This document shows, piece after piece, positions 18,804 to 28,230 of a stretch of DNA of 64,000 bases. The stretch is taken from positions 238,006-302,005 of the forward strand of contig CAVXCV010000005.1 in assembly GCA_963760405.1 (NCBI GenBank). The letters are read 5' to 3'. The notes beneath the pieces are model-generated. The model was given only the letters and a program-made list of their open reading frames with translations, made no database searches and was not told the DNA's origin. The DNA is from RYN-230 sp963760405. GTDB taxonomy: Bacteria > Actinomycetota > Actinomycetes > Streptosporangiales > Streptosporangiaceae. Every line of letters starts with the position of its first letter. The first letter of the stretch is position 1. The translations under genes were made by a program, and so were the position numbers.

Positions 18804-20746
18804 GTGACAGGCTCACTTGCGGCCGCGCACGCGGCCGCGGCCCCGGCCATGACCGCCCTGCCCGCGGTCGGCGTGCAGCGCGAGGCATGGCTGCTGCTGG
18901 CGTTCCCGCTGTTCGGCGCGGTGGTGCTGCTACTCGGCGGCCTGCGCACCAACAGCTGGGGACACCTGCTCGGCGTGGCCATGCCGGTCGCCGCCTTCAT
19001 CTACGCGGTGTTCGCCTTCTTCCAGATGCTCGGCTACCCGGCCGCCGAGCGCAGCCGGGACGTGCAGCTGTACTCCTGGATCGCGGTGGGCGCGTTCAAG
19101 GTGAACGTCGGCCTGCAGCTGGACCAGCTGTCGATCTGCTTCGTGCTGCTGATCACCGGGGTTGGCTCGCTGATTCACATCTTCGCGGTCGGCTACATGG
19201 CCGAGGACCCGGAGCGGCGCCGGTTCTTCGGCTACATGAACCTGTTCGTCGCCGCCATGCTGCTGCTCGTCATAGCCGACAACTACCTGCTGCTGTACGC
19301 CGGGTGGGAGGGCGTCGGCCTCGCCTCCTACCTGCTGATCGGCTTCTGGCAGTACAAGCCGTCCGCAGCGGTCGCGGCCAAGAAGGCGTTCATCGCCAAC
19401 CGGGTCGGTGACGCCGGGCTGTCCCTGGCGATCATGCTGATGTTCACCACGTTCGGCACGGTCAGCTTCGCCGGGGTCTTCCACCGTCCCGGCGCAGCCG
19501 GGCCGGGCGTGCTCGCCGCCCTGGGCCTGCTGCTGCTGCTCGGCGCGTGCGGCAAGTCGGCCCAGCTGCCCTTGCAGTCCTGGCTGCTCGACGCGATGGA
19601 GGGCCCGACCCCGGTGTCGGCCCTGATCCACGCCGCGACCATGGTGACCGCGGGGGTCTACCTGATCGTCCGGTCCGCCCCGATCTTCAACCTGACCCCG
19701 ACCGGCCGCCTGGCGGTCACCGTCGTCGGCGCGGCCACGCTGCTGTTCGGCGCGATCATCGGGTGCGCCAAGGACGACATCAAGAAGGCGCTGGCCGGGT
19801 CGACGATGAGCCAGATCGGCTACATGATGCTGGCCGCGGGCCTGGGCCAGCCGGCTACGCGTTCGCGATCGCCCACCTGCTCGCGCATGGCTTCTTCAAG
19901 GCCGGCCTGTTCCTCGGCGCCGGGGTCGGTGAAGCACTCGATGAACGACGAGGTGGACATGCGCCGCTTCGGCGGGCTCCGTGCGGTCATGCCGATCACC
20001 TTCGTCACGTTCCTGTTCGGCTACCTGGCCATCATCGGCATCCCGCCGTTCTCGGGCTTCTTCACCAAGGACCCGATCATCGAGGCCGCGTTCGACAAGG
20101 GCGGCACCTCCGGGGCCATCCTCGGCACCGCCGCGCTGATCGGGGCCGGGATCACCGCCTTCTACATGACCCGGGTCGTGCTGATGACGTTCACCGGAGA
20201 GCGGCGCTGGGATGAGACGGTGCATCCGCACGAGGTGCCGCCGGTGATGACCTCGCCGATGGTGGTGCTGGCCCTCGGCTCGCTCGGGCATGGGCGCCTT
20301 CCTGATTCTCGGCAACCGGCTGGTGAACTTCCTCGCCCCGGTGGTCGGCCCGCCACCGTCTCACATGGGGTGTTCAACCCGGTGAGCGCTGACCACGCTG
20401 GCCTGGCGTGGTCGGGGTCGCCAGCGCCTGGGCGATCTTCGGCCGGCGGCCGGTGCCGGTCACCGCGCCCGCGGGCAGCTTCCCGGTGGTCGCGGCCCGG
20501 CGGGACCTGTACGGGGACGCGGTCAACGAGGCGCTGCTGATGCGGCCCGGCCAGTGGCTCACCCGGCTGTCGGTGTACTTCGACAACCGCGGGGTGGACG
20601 GCCTGGTGAACACCGTGGCCGCCACCATCGGCGGCACCTCGGGGCGGCTGCGCCGGGTGCAGACCGGCTTCGTCCGCTCGTACGCCCTGTCCATGTTCCT
20701 CGGCGGGGTGCTGCTCGTCGGCGTCCTCCTGCTGGCGAGAATCTAG
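18804..20746 (+). pseudogene. nuoL: NADH-quinone oxidoreductase subunit L with several frameshifts
   Basis: Antiporter-like proton-pumping subunit. The GTG at 18804 has GAGGAG upstream. The frame is intact through WEGVGLASYLLIGFW and HAATMVTAGVYLIVRS. A base is missing near 19848 (LGPAGYAFAIAHLL continues in another frame) and an extra G at 19922-19925 restores it. A further extra G occurs at 20286-20288, and at least two more shifts lie between 20370 and 20410. The true C-terminus (ASAWAIFGRRPVPVTAP to GVLLVGVLLLARI) is in a third frame and ends at 20746. All identifiable sites are in G or C runs. Confidence 0.88.
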
Positions 20747-20760
20747 GAGGAGCTCAGACG

Positions 20761-22476
20761 ATGAGCACGTTCCCCTGGCTGACCGTGATCGGCGCTGTCC
20801 CGCTGGTCGGCGCCCTGGTCATCGCCGTCACCCCCGGCCTGTCCGCACCGGGCAGCGACGCGGACCGGGCGGCCCGGTATCTCCTGGTCAAGCGGCTGGC
20901 GCTGGTGTTCTCCGTGATCACGCTGGCGTTGACGATCGCGATGATGGCAGCCTTCAAGACCGGCGGCCCGGAGTTCCAGTTCACCCAGACCTACCAGTGG
21001 ATCCCGCAGTTCGGCGTGCACTACGCGGTCGGTGCGGACGGCATCGCGCTGGTGCTCATCCTGATGACGGCGGTGCTGATGCCCGTCGTCATCCTGGCCT
21101 CGTGGCACGACGCCGACCCGCCCGCCGTTGCAGGCGCCAGTCCGGTCGGCGGCGGGGTGCCCGGCGCCACAGCGGCCGGCGCAGCCGACGCGACTGGCGC
21201 GGACGCGCCAGCCAGTGCCCCGCTGGGCAGTCCGCGGCGCAGCGTCAAGACCTACTTCGCGTTGCTGCTGGTGCTGGAAACCATGATGGTCGGGGTGTTC
21301 GCGGCCACCGACGTGTTCCTGTTCTACGTGTTCTTCGAGGCCATGCTCATCCCGATGTACTTCCTGATCGGGAGCTTCGGGGTCGGCCAGCGCCAATACG
21401 CCGCGGTCAAGTTCCTGCTGTACAGCCTGTTCGGCGGGCTGCTCATGCTGGTCGCGGTGATCGCGCTGTACGTCTACTCCGGCCGCGGCGGGCATCCCGG
21501 CACGTTCCTGTTCATCCCGCTGACCCACGTGACGTTCAGCCCGGACGTGCAGAAGTGGCTGTTCCTGGGCTTCTTCATCGCGTTCGCGATCAAGGCGCCG
21601 CTGTGGCCGTTCCACACCTGGCTGCCGGACGCCGCCACCGCCGCTCAGCCAGGAACTGCGGTGCTGCTCGTCGGTGTGATGGACAAGGTGGGCACGTTCG
21701 GCATGATCCGGTACTGCCTGCAGCTGTTCCCGGCGGCCTCCCGCTACTTCACCCCGCTGATCATCGTCCTCGCGGTGATCGGCATCCTGTACGGCGCGAT
21801 CGTGGCCATCGGCCAGCGCGACCTGAAGCGGCTGATCGCCTACACCTCGATCTCCCACTTCGGCTTCATCGTGCTCGGCATCTTCGCGCTGACCAGCCAG
21901 GGGCAGACCGGTGCCACGCTGTACATGGTCAACCACGGCTTCGCTACCGGGGCGCTGTTCCTGGTCGCCGGGTTCATGATCGCCCGCCGCCGGTCGCAGC
22001 GCATCGCCGACTACGGCGGGGTGCAGAAGGTCGCCCCGGTGCTGGCCGGGATGTTCCTCATCTCCGGCCTGGCCGGGCTGTCGCTGCCCGGGCTGTCCCC
22101 GTTCGTCAGCGAGTTCCTGGTGCTCGTCGGCACGTTCTCCCGGTACAAGGTGGCCGCCTCGTTCGCCACCGCGGGCATCATCCTGGCCGCGATCTACATC
22201 CTGTGGATGTACCAGCGGACCATGACCGGGCCGGTGCGGGACGAGGTCGCGGCCATGCCCGACCTGAGGGCCCGTGAGCTGTGGGCGGTCGGGCCGCTGG
22301 TCGCCCTGCTCATCTTCTTCGGCGTGTACCCGAAGCCGCTGATCGACGTGATCAATCCCGCGGTGCAGAAAACGCTGGTGCAGGTGCACGTCACTGACCC
22401 GGCGCCGCAGCATCCGGCATCCGCCCTCCAGAGTCGTGCCGGAGGCGCGCAAATGCAGAAGGGAAGCACCCCGTGA
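20761..22476 (+). CDS. nuoM: NADH-quinone oxidoreductase subunit M
   Basis: Antiporter-like membrane subunit of complex I, 571 residues and about 14 helices. Conserved parts are FFEAMLIPMYFLIG with the key glutamate, FAIKAPLWPFHTWLPDA and LKRLIAYTSISHFGF. A hydrophilic Ala/Gly insertion (about residues 120-160) is unusual. The ATG follows AGGAGGAGC by 8 bases. The stop overlaps the nuoN GTG. Confidence 0.96.
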   Translation: MSTFPWLTVIGAVPLVGALVIAVTPGLSAPGSDADRAARYLLVKRLALVFSVITLALTIAMMAAFKTGGPEFQFTQTYQWIPQFGVHYAVGADGIALVLILMTAVLMPVVILASWHDADPPAVAGASPVGGGVPGATAAGAADATGADAPASAPLGSPRRSVKTYFALLLVLETMMVGVFAATDVFLFYVFFEAMLIPMYFLIGSFGVGQRQYAAVKFLLYSLFGGLLMLVAVIALYVYSGRGGHPGTFLFIPLTHVTFSPDVQKWLFLGFFIAFAIKAPLWPFHTWLPDAATAAQPGTAVLLVGVMDKVGTFGMIRYCLQLFPAASRYFTPLIIVLAVIGILYGAIVAIGQRDLKRLIAYTSISHFGFIVLGIFALTSQGQTGATLYMVNHGFATGALFLVAGFMIARRRSQRIADYGGVQKVAPVLAGMFLISGLAGLSLPGLSPFVSEFLVLVGTFSRYKVAASFATAGIILAAIYILWMYQRTMTGPVRDEVAAMPDLRARELWAVGPLVALLIFFGVYPKPLIDVINPAVQKTLVQVHVTDPAPQHPASALQSRAGGAQMQKGSTP

Positions 22477-24053
22477 CCGGGACGCTCGCGGTGGCGACGA
22501 TACCCGCGCCGCACATTGAGTACGGCCAGCTGTCCCCGATGCTGGTGGTCTTCGGCGTGGCCGTGGTCGGCGTGCTGGCCGAGGCGTTCGTGCCGCGGTC
22601 GCAGCGGCGCCTGGTGCAGCTGGTGCTGACCCTGGGCGGCCTGGCCGCGGCGTTCGTGCTCACCATCGTGGTCGCCGCCACCTCGACGCTGTTCAAGAAT
22701 GGCGGGCACGGAATCGTCGCAGCCATGGGCGCGGTGGGCGTGGACGGGCCCACCATGTTCATCTGGGGCACGATCCTCGTGCTGGCGTTCGTGAGCGTGC
22801 TGCTCATCGCCGAGTCCGCGCAGGAGGAAAGCCCGTTCGTGGCGCAGGCCGCCGCCATCCCGGGCAGCGCCGAGGAACGTGAAGGGCAGCTGTCCGGCGC
22901 GGCGCACACCGAGATCTACCCGCTGACCCTGTTCGCGGTCGGCGGCATGCTGCTGTTCCCCGCCGCGAACGACCTGCTCACCATGTTCGTCGCGCTCGAG
23001 GTGCTGTCCCTCCCGCTGTACCTGATGTGCGGGCTGGCCCGGCGCCGCCGCCTGCTGTCGCAGGAAGCGGCGATGAAGTACTTCCTGCTCGGCGCGTTCT
23101 CGTCCGCGTTCTTCCTGTTCGGCGTGGCCATGCTGTACGGCTACGCGGGCTCGGTGTCGCTGTCCGCCATCGCCGTGGCGGCCTCCTCCAACGTCGGCAG
23201 CGTGACCCTGCTCTACGCGGGTATGGCCCTGCTCGGCGTGGGGCTGCTGTTCAAGATCGGTGCCGTCCCGTTCCAGAGCTGGAAGCCCGACGTCTACCAG
23301 GGCGCCCCGACCCCGGTGACCGCGCTGATGGCGTCGTGCACCCTGGTCGCCGCGTTCGGTGCGCTGCTGCGCGTCTTCTATGTCGCGTTCGGCCAGCTCA
23401 CCTGGGACTGGCGGCCGCTGATGTGGATCGTGGCCGTCCTCACCATGGTGGTCGGCGCGATCATCGCGGTCACCCAGACCGACGTGAAACGGCTGCTCGC
23501 CTACTCCTCCATCGCGCACGGCGGCTTCGTGCTGACCGGGGTCATCGCCGCCAGCGTCGCGGGGCTGTCCAGCAGTCTGTTCTATCTGGCGGTGTACGGG
23601 TTCACCACGATCGGCGCGTTCGCCGTGCTGACCCTGGTCCGGGATCAGGCCGGCGAGGCCGCGCACCTGTCCCGGTGGGCCGGCCTGGGCAAGCGCTCAC
23701 CGTTGGTGGCCGGCATCTTCGCCTTCTTCCTGCTGGCCTTTGCCGGGATCCCGCTGACCAGCGGCTTTATCGGGAAGTTCGCGGTGTTCCAGGCCGCTAT
23801 CGCGAGTGGCGCGCTGGTGCTGGTCGTCGTGGGCGTGATCGCCAGCGCGATCGCCGCGTTCTTCTACGTCCGGATCATCGTGATGATGTTCTTCAGCGAC
23901 CCGGTGCCGGACGGCCCGGCCGTGATCACCCCGGGCCTGTTCACCGGGGTTGCGGTCGGCCTGGGCGTGCTCACCACCCTGGTCTTCGGCATCCTGCCCG
24001 AGCCCCTGCTCAGCCTGGCGAATCATGCGGCCGCTCACCTGTTCGTCGGCTGA
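22473..24053 (+). CDS. nuoN: NADH-quinone oxidoreductase subunit N
   Basis: Third antiporter-like subunit, 526 residues, ending the nuo operon. Typical motifs are FVALEVLSLPLYLMCGL, FKIGAVPFQSWKPDVYQGAPTPVTALMAS and VKRLLAYSSIAHGGF. The GTG start overlaps the nuoM stop. Confidence 0.96.
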   Translation: MTGTLAVATIPAPHIEYGQLSPMLVVFGVAVVGVLAEAFVPRSQRRLVQLVLTLGGLAAAFVLTIVVAATSTLFKNGGHGIVAAMGAVGVDGPTMFIWGTILVLAFVSVLLIAESAQEESPFVAQAAAIPGSAEEREGQLSGAAHTEIYPLTLFAVGGMLLFPAANDLLTMFVALEVLSLPLYLMCGLARRRRLLSQEAAMKYFLLGAFSSAFFLFGVAMLYGYAGSVSLSAIAVAASSNVGSVTLLYAGMALLGVGLLFKIGAVPFQSWKPDVYQGAPTPVTALMASCTLVAAFGALLRVFYVAFGQLTWDWRPLMWIVAVLTMVVGAIIAVTQTDVKRLLAYSSIAHGGFVLTGVIAASVAGLSSSLFYLAVYGFTTIGAFAVLTLVRDQAGEAAHLSRWAGLGKRSPLVAGIFAFFLLAFAGIPLTSGFIGKFAVFQAAIASGALVLVVVGVIASAIAAFFYVRIIVMMFFSDPVPDGPAVITPGLFTGVAVGLGVLTTLVFGILPEPLLSLANHAAAHLFVG

Positions 24054-24068
24054 TGCGCCTGCCTGGTC

Positions 24069-24108
24069 TCCGGATACCGCGCAAGCTGGTGTCCGGATAC
24101 CGTACAAG
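24069..24108 (+). repeat. 17-bp near-direct repeat downstream of nuoN
   Basis: TCCGGATACCG-CG-CAAG (24069-24085) recurs as TCCGGATACCG-TA-CAAG (24092-24108), 23 bases apart. It lies in the 167-bp gap between nuoN and the polyprenyl synthase gene. It could be a pair of regulator half-sites, but no known consensus is recognised. Confidence 0.5.
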
Positions 24109-24220
24109 GGGCATATTTGGGACGGCGCTGGATAAAGGCCAGGCCCGGGAGCGATCTCGTGGCGCTGGGGCGTTCCGGAGCCGCCCCGCGCTGACCGACG
24201 ACCGATGACCGGGAGCCCGA

Positions 24221-25216
24221 GTGACCGCTGCCGTCCCCGTTGAACTCGCCGACGCCGCCCTCTCCGCCGAGGTGGCGAAGGGGCTCGCGCTCGTGGAGAA
24301 CGAGCTGGCCGCCGCGTCCCGGGCGGAGGAGACGCTGCTCGACGAGGCCGCCAGCCACCTGATCGACGCCGGCGGGAAGCGGTTCCGGGCCACCCTGGTG
24401 CTGCTCGCCGCCCAGTTCGGCAACCCGCGCGACGTGCGGGTGGTGCCGGCCGCCACCGCGATCGAGCTCACCCATCTCGCCACCCTGTATCACGACGACG
24501 TGATGGACGAGGCCGCCATCCGCCGCGGCCACCCGAGCGCGAACTCCCGGTGGACCAACACCATCGCGATCCTGACCGGCGACTTCCTGTTCGCCCGGGC
24601 GTCCCAGATCACCGCCGGGCTGGGCCCGGAGGCGATCAGGATCCAGGCGCACACCTTCACCCGGCTGGTCACCGGGCAGATCGCCGAGACCATCGGCCCC
24701 CGGCCGGGCCAGGATCCGCTGGAGCACTACCTGCGGGTGGTAACGGAGAAGACCGCCTCGCTGGTGGCCACGGCCGGGCAGTTCGGCGCCATGTTCTCCG
24801 GGGCCCCGGCCGAGGTGGTGGACCGGATCGAGCCGGCCTGCGCGGCGATCGGCATGGCTTTCCAGCTGTCCGACGACATCCTGGACGTGACGAGTGAGTC
24901 CGACCAGTCGGGCAAGACCCCGGGCACGGACCTGCGCGAGGGTGTGCGCAGCCTGCCCGTGCTGTATGCGTTGCGGTCCAGCCGGCCGGCCGATGCCCGC
25001 CTCCGCCAGCTGCTCAGCTCCGGCGGGCTGACCGAGCCGGGGCCGCACGCCGAGGCGCTCGGCCTGCTCCGGGCCCACCCCGCGATGGACGAGGCCCGCC
25101 ACGACCTGCGCCGCTGGGCGGCGGTCGCGCGGGAGCACATTGCCGGGCTGCCCGCTGTCCCGGCCCGGGCTGCCCTCGAGGATCTCTGCAGCTACGTCGT
25201 CGACCGCACGGCCTGA
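24221..25216 (+). CDS. Polyprenyl diphosphate synthase (probable menaquinone side-chain enzyme)
   Basis: Trans-isoprenyl diphosphate synthase of 331 residues, adding isopentenyl diphosphate units to an allylic primer. The first Asp-rich motif is the short DDVMD in LATLYHDDVMDEAAIRRG. The second is DDILD in GMAFQLSDDILDVTSESDQSGKTPGTDLREG. The residues before the first motif and the position downstream of menG, the quinone reductase and nuo suggest a heptaprenyl- or nonaprenyl-type synthase supplying menaquinone. Chain length cannot be set from sequence alone. The start is GTG. Confidence 0.9.
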   Translation: MTAAVPVELADAALSAEVAKGLALVENELAAASRAEETLLDEAASHLIDAGGKRFRATLVLLAAQFGNPRDVRVVPAATAIELTHLATLYHDDVMDEAAIRRGHPSANSRWTNTIAILTGDFLFARASQITAGLGPEAIRIQAHTFTRLVTGQIAETIGPRPGQDPLEHYLRVVTEKTASLVATAGQFGAMFSGAPAEVVDRIEPACAAIGMAFQLSDDILDVTSESDQSGKTPGTDLREGVRSLPVLYALRSSRPADARLRQLLSSGGLTEPGPHAEALGLLRAHPAMDEARHDLRRWAAVAREHIAGLPAVPARAALEDLCSYVVDRTA

Positions 25217-25228
25217 CCCGGCGACCCC

Positions 25229-25312
25229 GCCGTCCGCGGCGCCCCGGGGGCCGGGCCGTCCGCGGCCGCGGCCGTCCGCGACCGTCGCGTCCGCGACCGT
25301 CCGCGGCCGGGC
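25229..25312. repeat. CCGTCCGCG-type GC-rich repeat after the polyprenyl synthase
   Basis: The short stretch between the synthase and the convergent regulator has about five copies of CCGTCCGCG(G/A). Several can pair to form GC-rich stems. It may act as a bidirectional transcription end, but there is no T-run. Confidence 0.4.
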
Positions 25313-25323
25313 GGAGCGGAAGG

Positions 25324-25974
25324 TCAGCGTTGCCTCGCGGCGGCGGAGAGCGCCCGGAACGCCTCGATGACGCTCTGCAGATGAGCGTGCATCGCCTGCT
25401 CGGCTTCCCTGGGTTTCCGCGCGGTGATCGCCGCGATGATCGCCTCGTGCTGCGGCAGCGACACCGCTGGCCGGCCCGGCACCAGCGACAGGGAGAACTG
25501 GTGGCGGACAGTCTGATCGCGCAGCTGGCGGAGCAGGCGGGACGCTGTCTCGTGGGCTGCTATGTCCCTGACCGCACCGTGCAGCCGGGCGTTGAGCTCG
25601 CTGTAGGTCATCAGTTCCGACTTCTCGACGGCCGTGCGCATGTCCTTGACCAGCGTGCGGAGCATGGCTATGTCCGGCTTGGTGACCTGCTCGGCCGCGC
25701 GGGCCGCCAGCATGCCTTCGAGGAGGATGCGGACCTCGGTGATCTCGATGGCCTCGGCGAGAGACACGTCGCGTACCCGTGCGCCCCGGTTGCGCTGGAA
25801 CTCAACCAGTCCCTGTGCGGCTAGCTCCTGCAGGACGGAGCGGAGGATGAACCTCGAGGTGCCGAATCGCTCACACAGATCGACCTCGACGAGACGCTGC
25901 TTCGGCGCGTATTCGCCCGCAAGAATCGCCGCGCGGAGCGCTTCGGCCACCACCGGCCTGGAGTCCTCCGGCAC
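25324..25974 (-). CDS. GntR/FCD-family transcriptional regulator
   Basis: Winged-helix repressor of the FadR/FCD branch, 216 residues. The N-terminal helix-turn-helix spans LRAAILAGEYAPKQRLVEVDLCERFGTSRFILRSVLQELAAQGLVEFQRNRGARV. The C-terminal FCD ligand domain includes LNARLHGAVRDIAAHETASRLL and HEAIIAAITARKPREAEQAMHAHL, with metal- and ligand-binding Asp/His positions. The GTG at 25974 is chosen because AAGGAG lies 7 bases upstream. Starts further out would include a non-conserved leader. It lies downstream of prpF on the same strand and may control that gene and the divergent importer. Confidence 0.88.
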   Translation of the reverse strand: MPEDSRPVVAEALRAAILAGEYAPKQRLVEVDLCERFGTSRFILRSVLQELAAQGLVEFQRNRGARVRDVSLAEAIEITEVRILLEGMLAARAAEQVTKPDIAMLRTLVKDMRTAVEKSELMTYSELNARLHGAVRDIAAHETASRLLRQLRDQTVRHQFSLSLVPGRPAVSLPQHEAIIAAITARKPREAEQAMHAHLQSVIEAFRALSAAARQR

Positions 25975-26083
25975 TCTGCAGCTCCTTCCCGCTGGTCTGC
26001 GGGTTCGTTCCGGGCAGATCGTGCCCGCAGCCGGGCACAGGCCGGGGGCATGCACGCCAGCGCAGTTGAGGTTAGCAGTTAAT

Positions 26084-26101
26084 GTTAACAAAAATGTCAA
26101 C
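26084..26101. promoter_or_regulatory. Candidate GntR operator upstream of the regulator gene
   Basis: GTTAACA and AATGTCAAC lie side by side in an AT-rich island about 110-130 bp upstream of the regulator start. The 9-mer AATGTCAAC recurs inverted as GTTGACATT at 27520-27528, and nearly (ATTGTCAAC) at 27373-27381 upstream of prpF. FCD regulators commonly bind short TNGTCAAC-like palindromes. Assignment is inferred. Confidence 0.45.
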
Positions 26102-26153
26102 ACGGCGACGGGTCCTGGCGGAGAGGCATGGCGTGAACGGTCCTCTCCGGGTG

Positions 26154-27206
26154 CTAGGGCTCACTGCTGGGGAAGGCTGTTCCGTCGAAGAGCTTGCGCG
26201 CGGTTCGCACGACACCCGCTCTGCGCACCAGCGGCGGGCGCTGTGCGGTGTCCAGTTCCACCTCTACGAGCAGGTGCCCGCTGGGATGCTCGACGTCGAT
26301 CGGGTCCCCCGGATCGCGCAGTTCCGCGAGCTCAGCTCCGGCGGCGCCGGGCAGCAGCAGCGCGGTGGCCGCGCTGACCGCGCCGAGCACGCCGATCGCC
26401 GTGTGCGGATGAGTGGGGATGAACGTTCGGGTGCAGATGGTGCCCCCATCCCGGGGCGCGCTGACCAGCGTCGTCTTGGGCACCGACGCCTGGCTGACGT
26501 CTCCCAGCCCCATCAGCTGCCCGGCCGCGAGCCGCAGCGACTGCACCCGGTCCCGGAGCCCGGCGTTACCGGCCAGCTCAGCGTGTGACTCGTATCCGGT
26601 GATCCCCAGGTCGGCGGCCCGGGCCAGGACCACCGGCATGCCGTTGTCGATGCAGGTGACCGCAACGCCCTCGACGACGTCGAGAACGTGGCCGGTCGGC
26701 AGCAGGCGCCCGGTCGTCGAGCCAGCGGTGTTGGCGAACAGCAAGCTGATCGGTGCCGCTGTGCCCGGCACGCCTGCGATCGCGGTGGTACCGGAGTAGG
26801 CCGGCACGCCTCCCGGGGTGGCGAACGTCGCGGTCACCACGCTGCCTGAGTTCATCATCTGGATGCGCGTCGTCGTTGACTGCCTGCCGGGCTCGATCAA
26901 GCCTCGCTCGACCGCGAACGGGCCGACCCCGGCGAGGATGTTTCCGCAGTTCTGCTGGTCGGTAACGGTCGGCTGGCCGACCCCGAACTGCAGGAACAGA
27001 TAGTCGATGTCAGCATCGTCGCGCTGCGACGGCGAGACGACCGCCACCTTGGACGACAGTGAGTGGGCGCCGCCGAGCCCATCGATCTGCAGCGGATGAC
27101 CGCTTCCCATGATCTGCAGCAGCAGGGAATCCCGCTGCCCGGGATCGCGCGGCAGGTCAGACGCGAGGAAATACAGGCCCTTCGACGTGCCGCCGCGCAT
27201 CATCAT
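26154..27206 (-). CDS. PrpF-family isomerase (2-methylaconitate / oxalomesaconate type)
   Basis: Isomerase of the PrpF/DUF453 family with a diaminopimelate-epimerase-like fold. Members isomerise 2-methylaconitate, 4-oxalomesaconate or related tricarboxylates. The signature MRGGTSKGLYF is at the N-terminus, followed by DGLGGAHSLSSKVAVVSPS, QQNCGNILAGVGPFAVERGLI and THPHTAIGVLGAVSAATALLLPG. The real start is probably the ATG at 27324 (MTQTPAV), which has GGAGG upstream. Its frame joins the conserved IRCMMMRGG only after removing one G from the GGGG run near 27211-27214, so a one-base indel is likely. Substrate is unknown. Confidence 0.85.
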   Translation of the reverse strand: MMMRGGTSKGLYFLASDLPRDPGQRDSLLLQIMGSGHPLQIDGLGGAHSLSSKVAVVSPSQRDDADIDYLFLQFGVGQPTVTDQQNCGNILAGVGPFAVERGLIEPGRQSTTTRIQMMNSGSVVTATFATPGGVPAYSGTTAIAGVPGTAAPISLLFANTAGSTTGRLLPTGHVLDVVEGVAVTCIDNGMPVVLARAADLGITGYESHAELAGNAGLRDRVQSLRLAAGQLMGLGDVSQASVPKTTLVSAPRDGGTICTRTFIPTHPHTAIGVLGAVSAATALLLPGAAGAELAELRDPGDPIDVEHPSGHLLVEVELDTAQRPPLVRRAGVVRTARKLFDGTAFPSSEP

Positions 27207-27324
27207 GCAGCGGATGCCCCGTGCGGCTGGTGCCTGTGCGGCTGGGCGGTGCCGTGGGCTGGTGTGCGGTCGGCTGGCCGCGGCCGGTGACGGTGCTACC
27301 CGGGACCGCAGGTGTCTGCGTCAT

Positions 27325-28056
27325 TGCGCCTCCAGGCAGGTTCCTCCGCGAAACTAACTCCTTGCCAGCGACATTGTCAACGATCAGCGCCACCCTTCCT
27401 CCTGGCCAGGCTGCTGCCTGGTGCGCAGCGACTACAGAACAGCCAGGTCAAGCTGGGGCTGTCGAAAGTGCGGGCTCGCCCGGCAGCGTCAGTTCAGAGA
27501 GCAAGAGACCCATGAGATTGTTGACATTACTGGCGCCAGAGCCATAGGTTCTCGGCAAGTCGCGATCTTTGCCCTGGGACACGGGATGAGCGCGGGAGCC
27601 AGCAGCACGGAAGCCAGCAGCGCGGGAGCTAGCGGAGGGCCGGACATGCACAGCAACGCACAGCCTCCATGAAGGGCCGGGCTGGCGCAGCAGTTAAGGG
27701 CGAATGCTGACAGCGCCGGGGCCAGCGGGTGCACTCACCCGGGCGGCGAGCGCACGCTCCAGCACGTTTTGACATGCACCAGCTGATGACAAATCGGCGT
27801 TCAAAATGGCCTCGTTTTCGTAACGCAGCCACCGCGGCGGGGCATGTGCCAGCGTTCACCGCGCCCGGCAGACCAGCGGCGCGCTGGAGCTGCAGAGGAA
27901 ATTTCTCTAGTGCGTATATCCGTATTGCGGATAGCCGTACGCTTAGCGCACACTAGCTAATGCTTTCCCGCGATGCCCCACCCTGAGCTGAGCGTTGGTT
28001 TGGAGTTTGGCCTCGGACGCTGGCGTAAGGCGGGGCGCCGGCGTCGAGGAGACCGA
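27325..28056. other. Regulatory gap between prpF and the importer genes
   Basis: About 730 bases without a credible gene. It is less GC-rich than the neighbours and holds ATTGTCAAC (27373-27381), GTTGACATT (27520-27528), a run of GGAGCCAGCAGC-like repeats (about 27594-27640) and the nested palindrome at 27907-27956. It must contain the prpF promoter and probably that of the importer operon. Confidence 0.6.
27907..27956. promoter_or_regulatory. Nested palindrome upstream of the Liv-type importer
   Basis: An inner perfect palindrome TATCCG-TATTG-CGGATA (27917-27933) is enclosed by outer arms CTAGTG (27907-27912) and CACTAG (27951-27956). AT-rich flanks and a position about 270 bp upstream of the binding-protein gene suggest an operator or overlapping divergent promoters. 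The cognate regulator is not known. Confidence 0.55.
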
Positions 28057-28230
28057 ATGGAACGTCAGGGAGCGAGCGGCGTGGCCACTGAGCATCGACA
28101 GGTCACCAAGCGGCATCTGCAGGTCACCAGGCGCCCCCTGCTGAAGGGGACTGCCTGCGGCACGGTCGCCGCGGGCGCGGTCCCACCTCTGCGATACGAC
28201 CTCACAAGGAGATCGATGACAGATGAGTGA
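28057..28230 (+). CDS. Small ORF with a twin-arginine-like signal and no mature domain
   Basis: A 57-residue frame with a good GAGGA ribosome site before its ATG, overlapping the start of the binding-protein gene by 8 bases. It contains a tandem QVTKRHL/QVTRRPL and then TRRPLLKGTACGTVAAGAV, which resembles a Tat signal peptide followed by almost nothing. It may be a translationally coupled leader or the remnant of an earlier binding-protein gene. Function unknown. Confidence 0.35.
   Translation: MERQGASGVATEHRQVTKRHLQVTRRPLLKGTACGTVAAGAVPPLRYDLTRRSMTDE

Noticed and set aside
25975..26103. Longer start of the GntR regulator at 26103
   Set aside because: The extra 43 residues are unlike the family, and GTG 25974 has a consensus AAGGAG. 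The extension also runs through the candidate operator.
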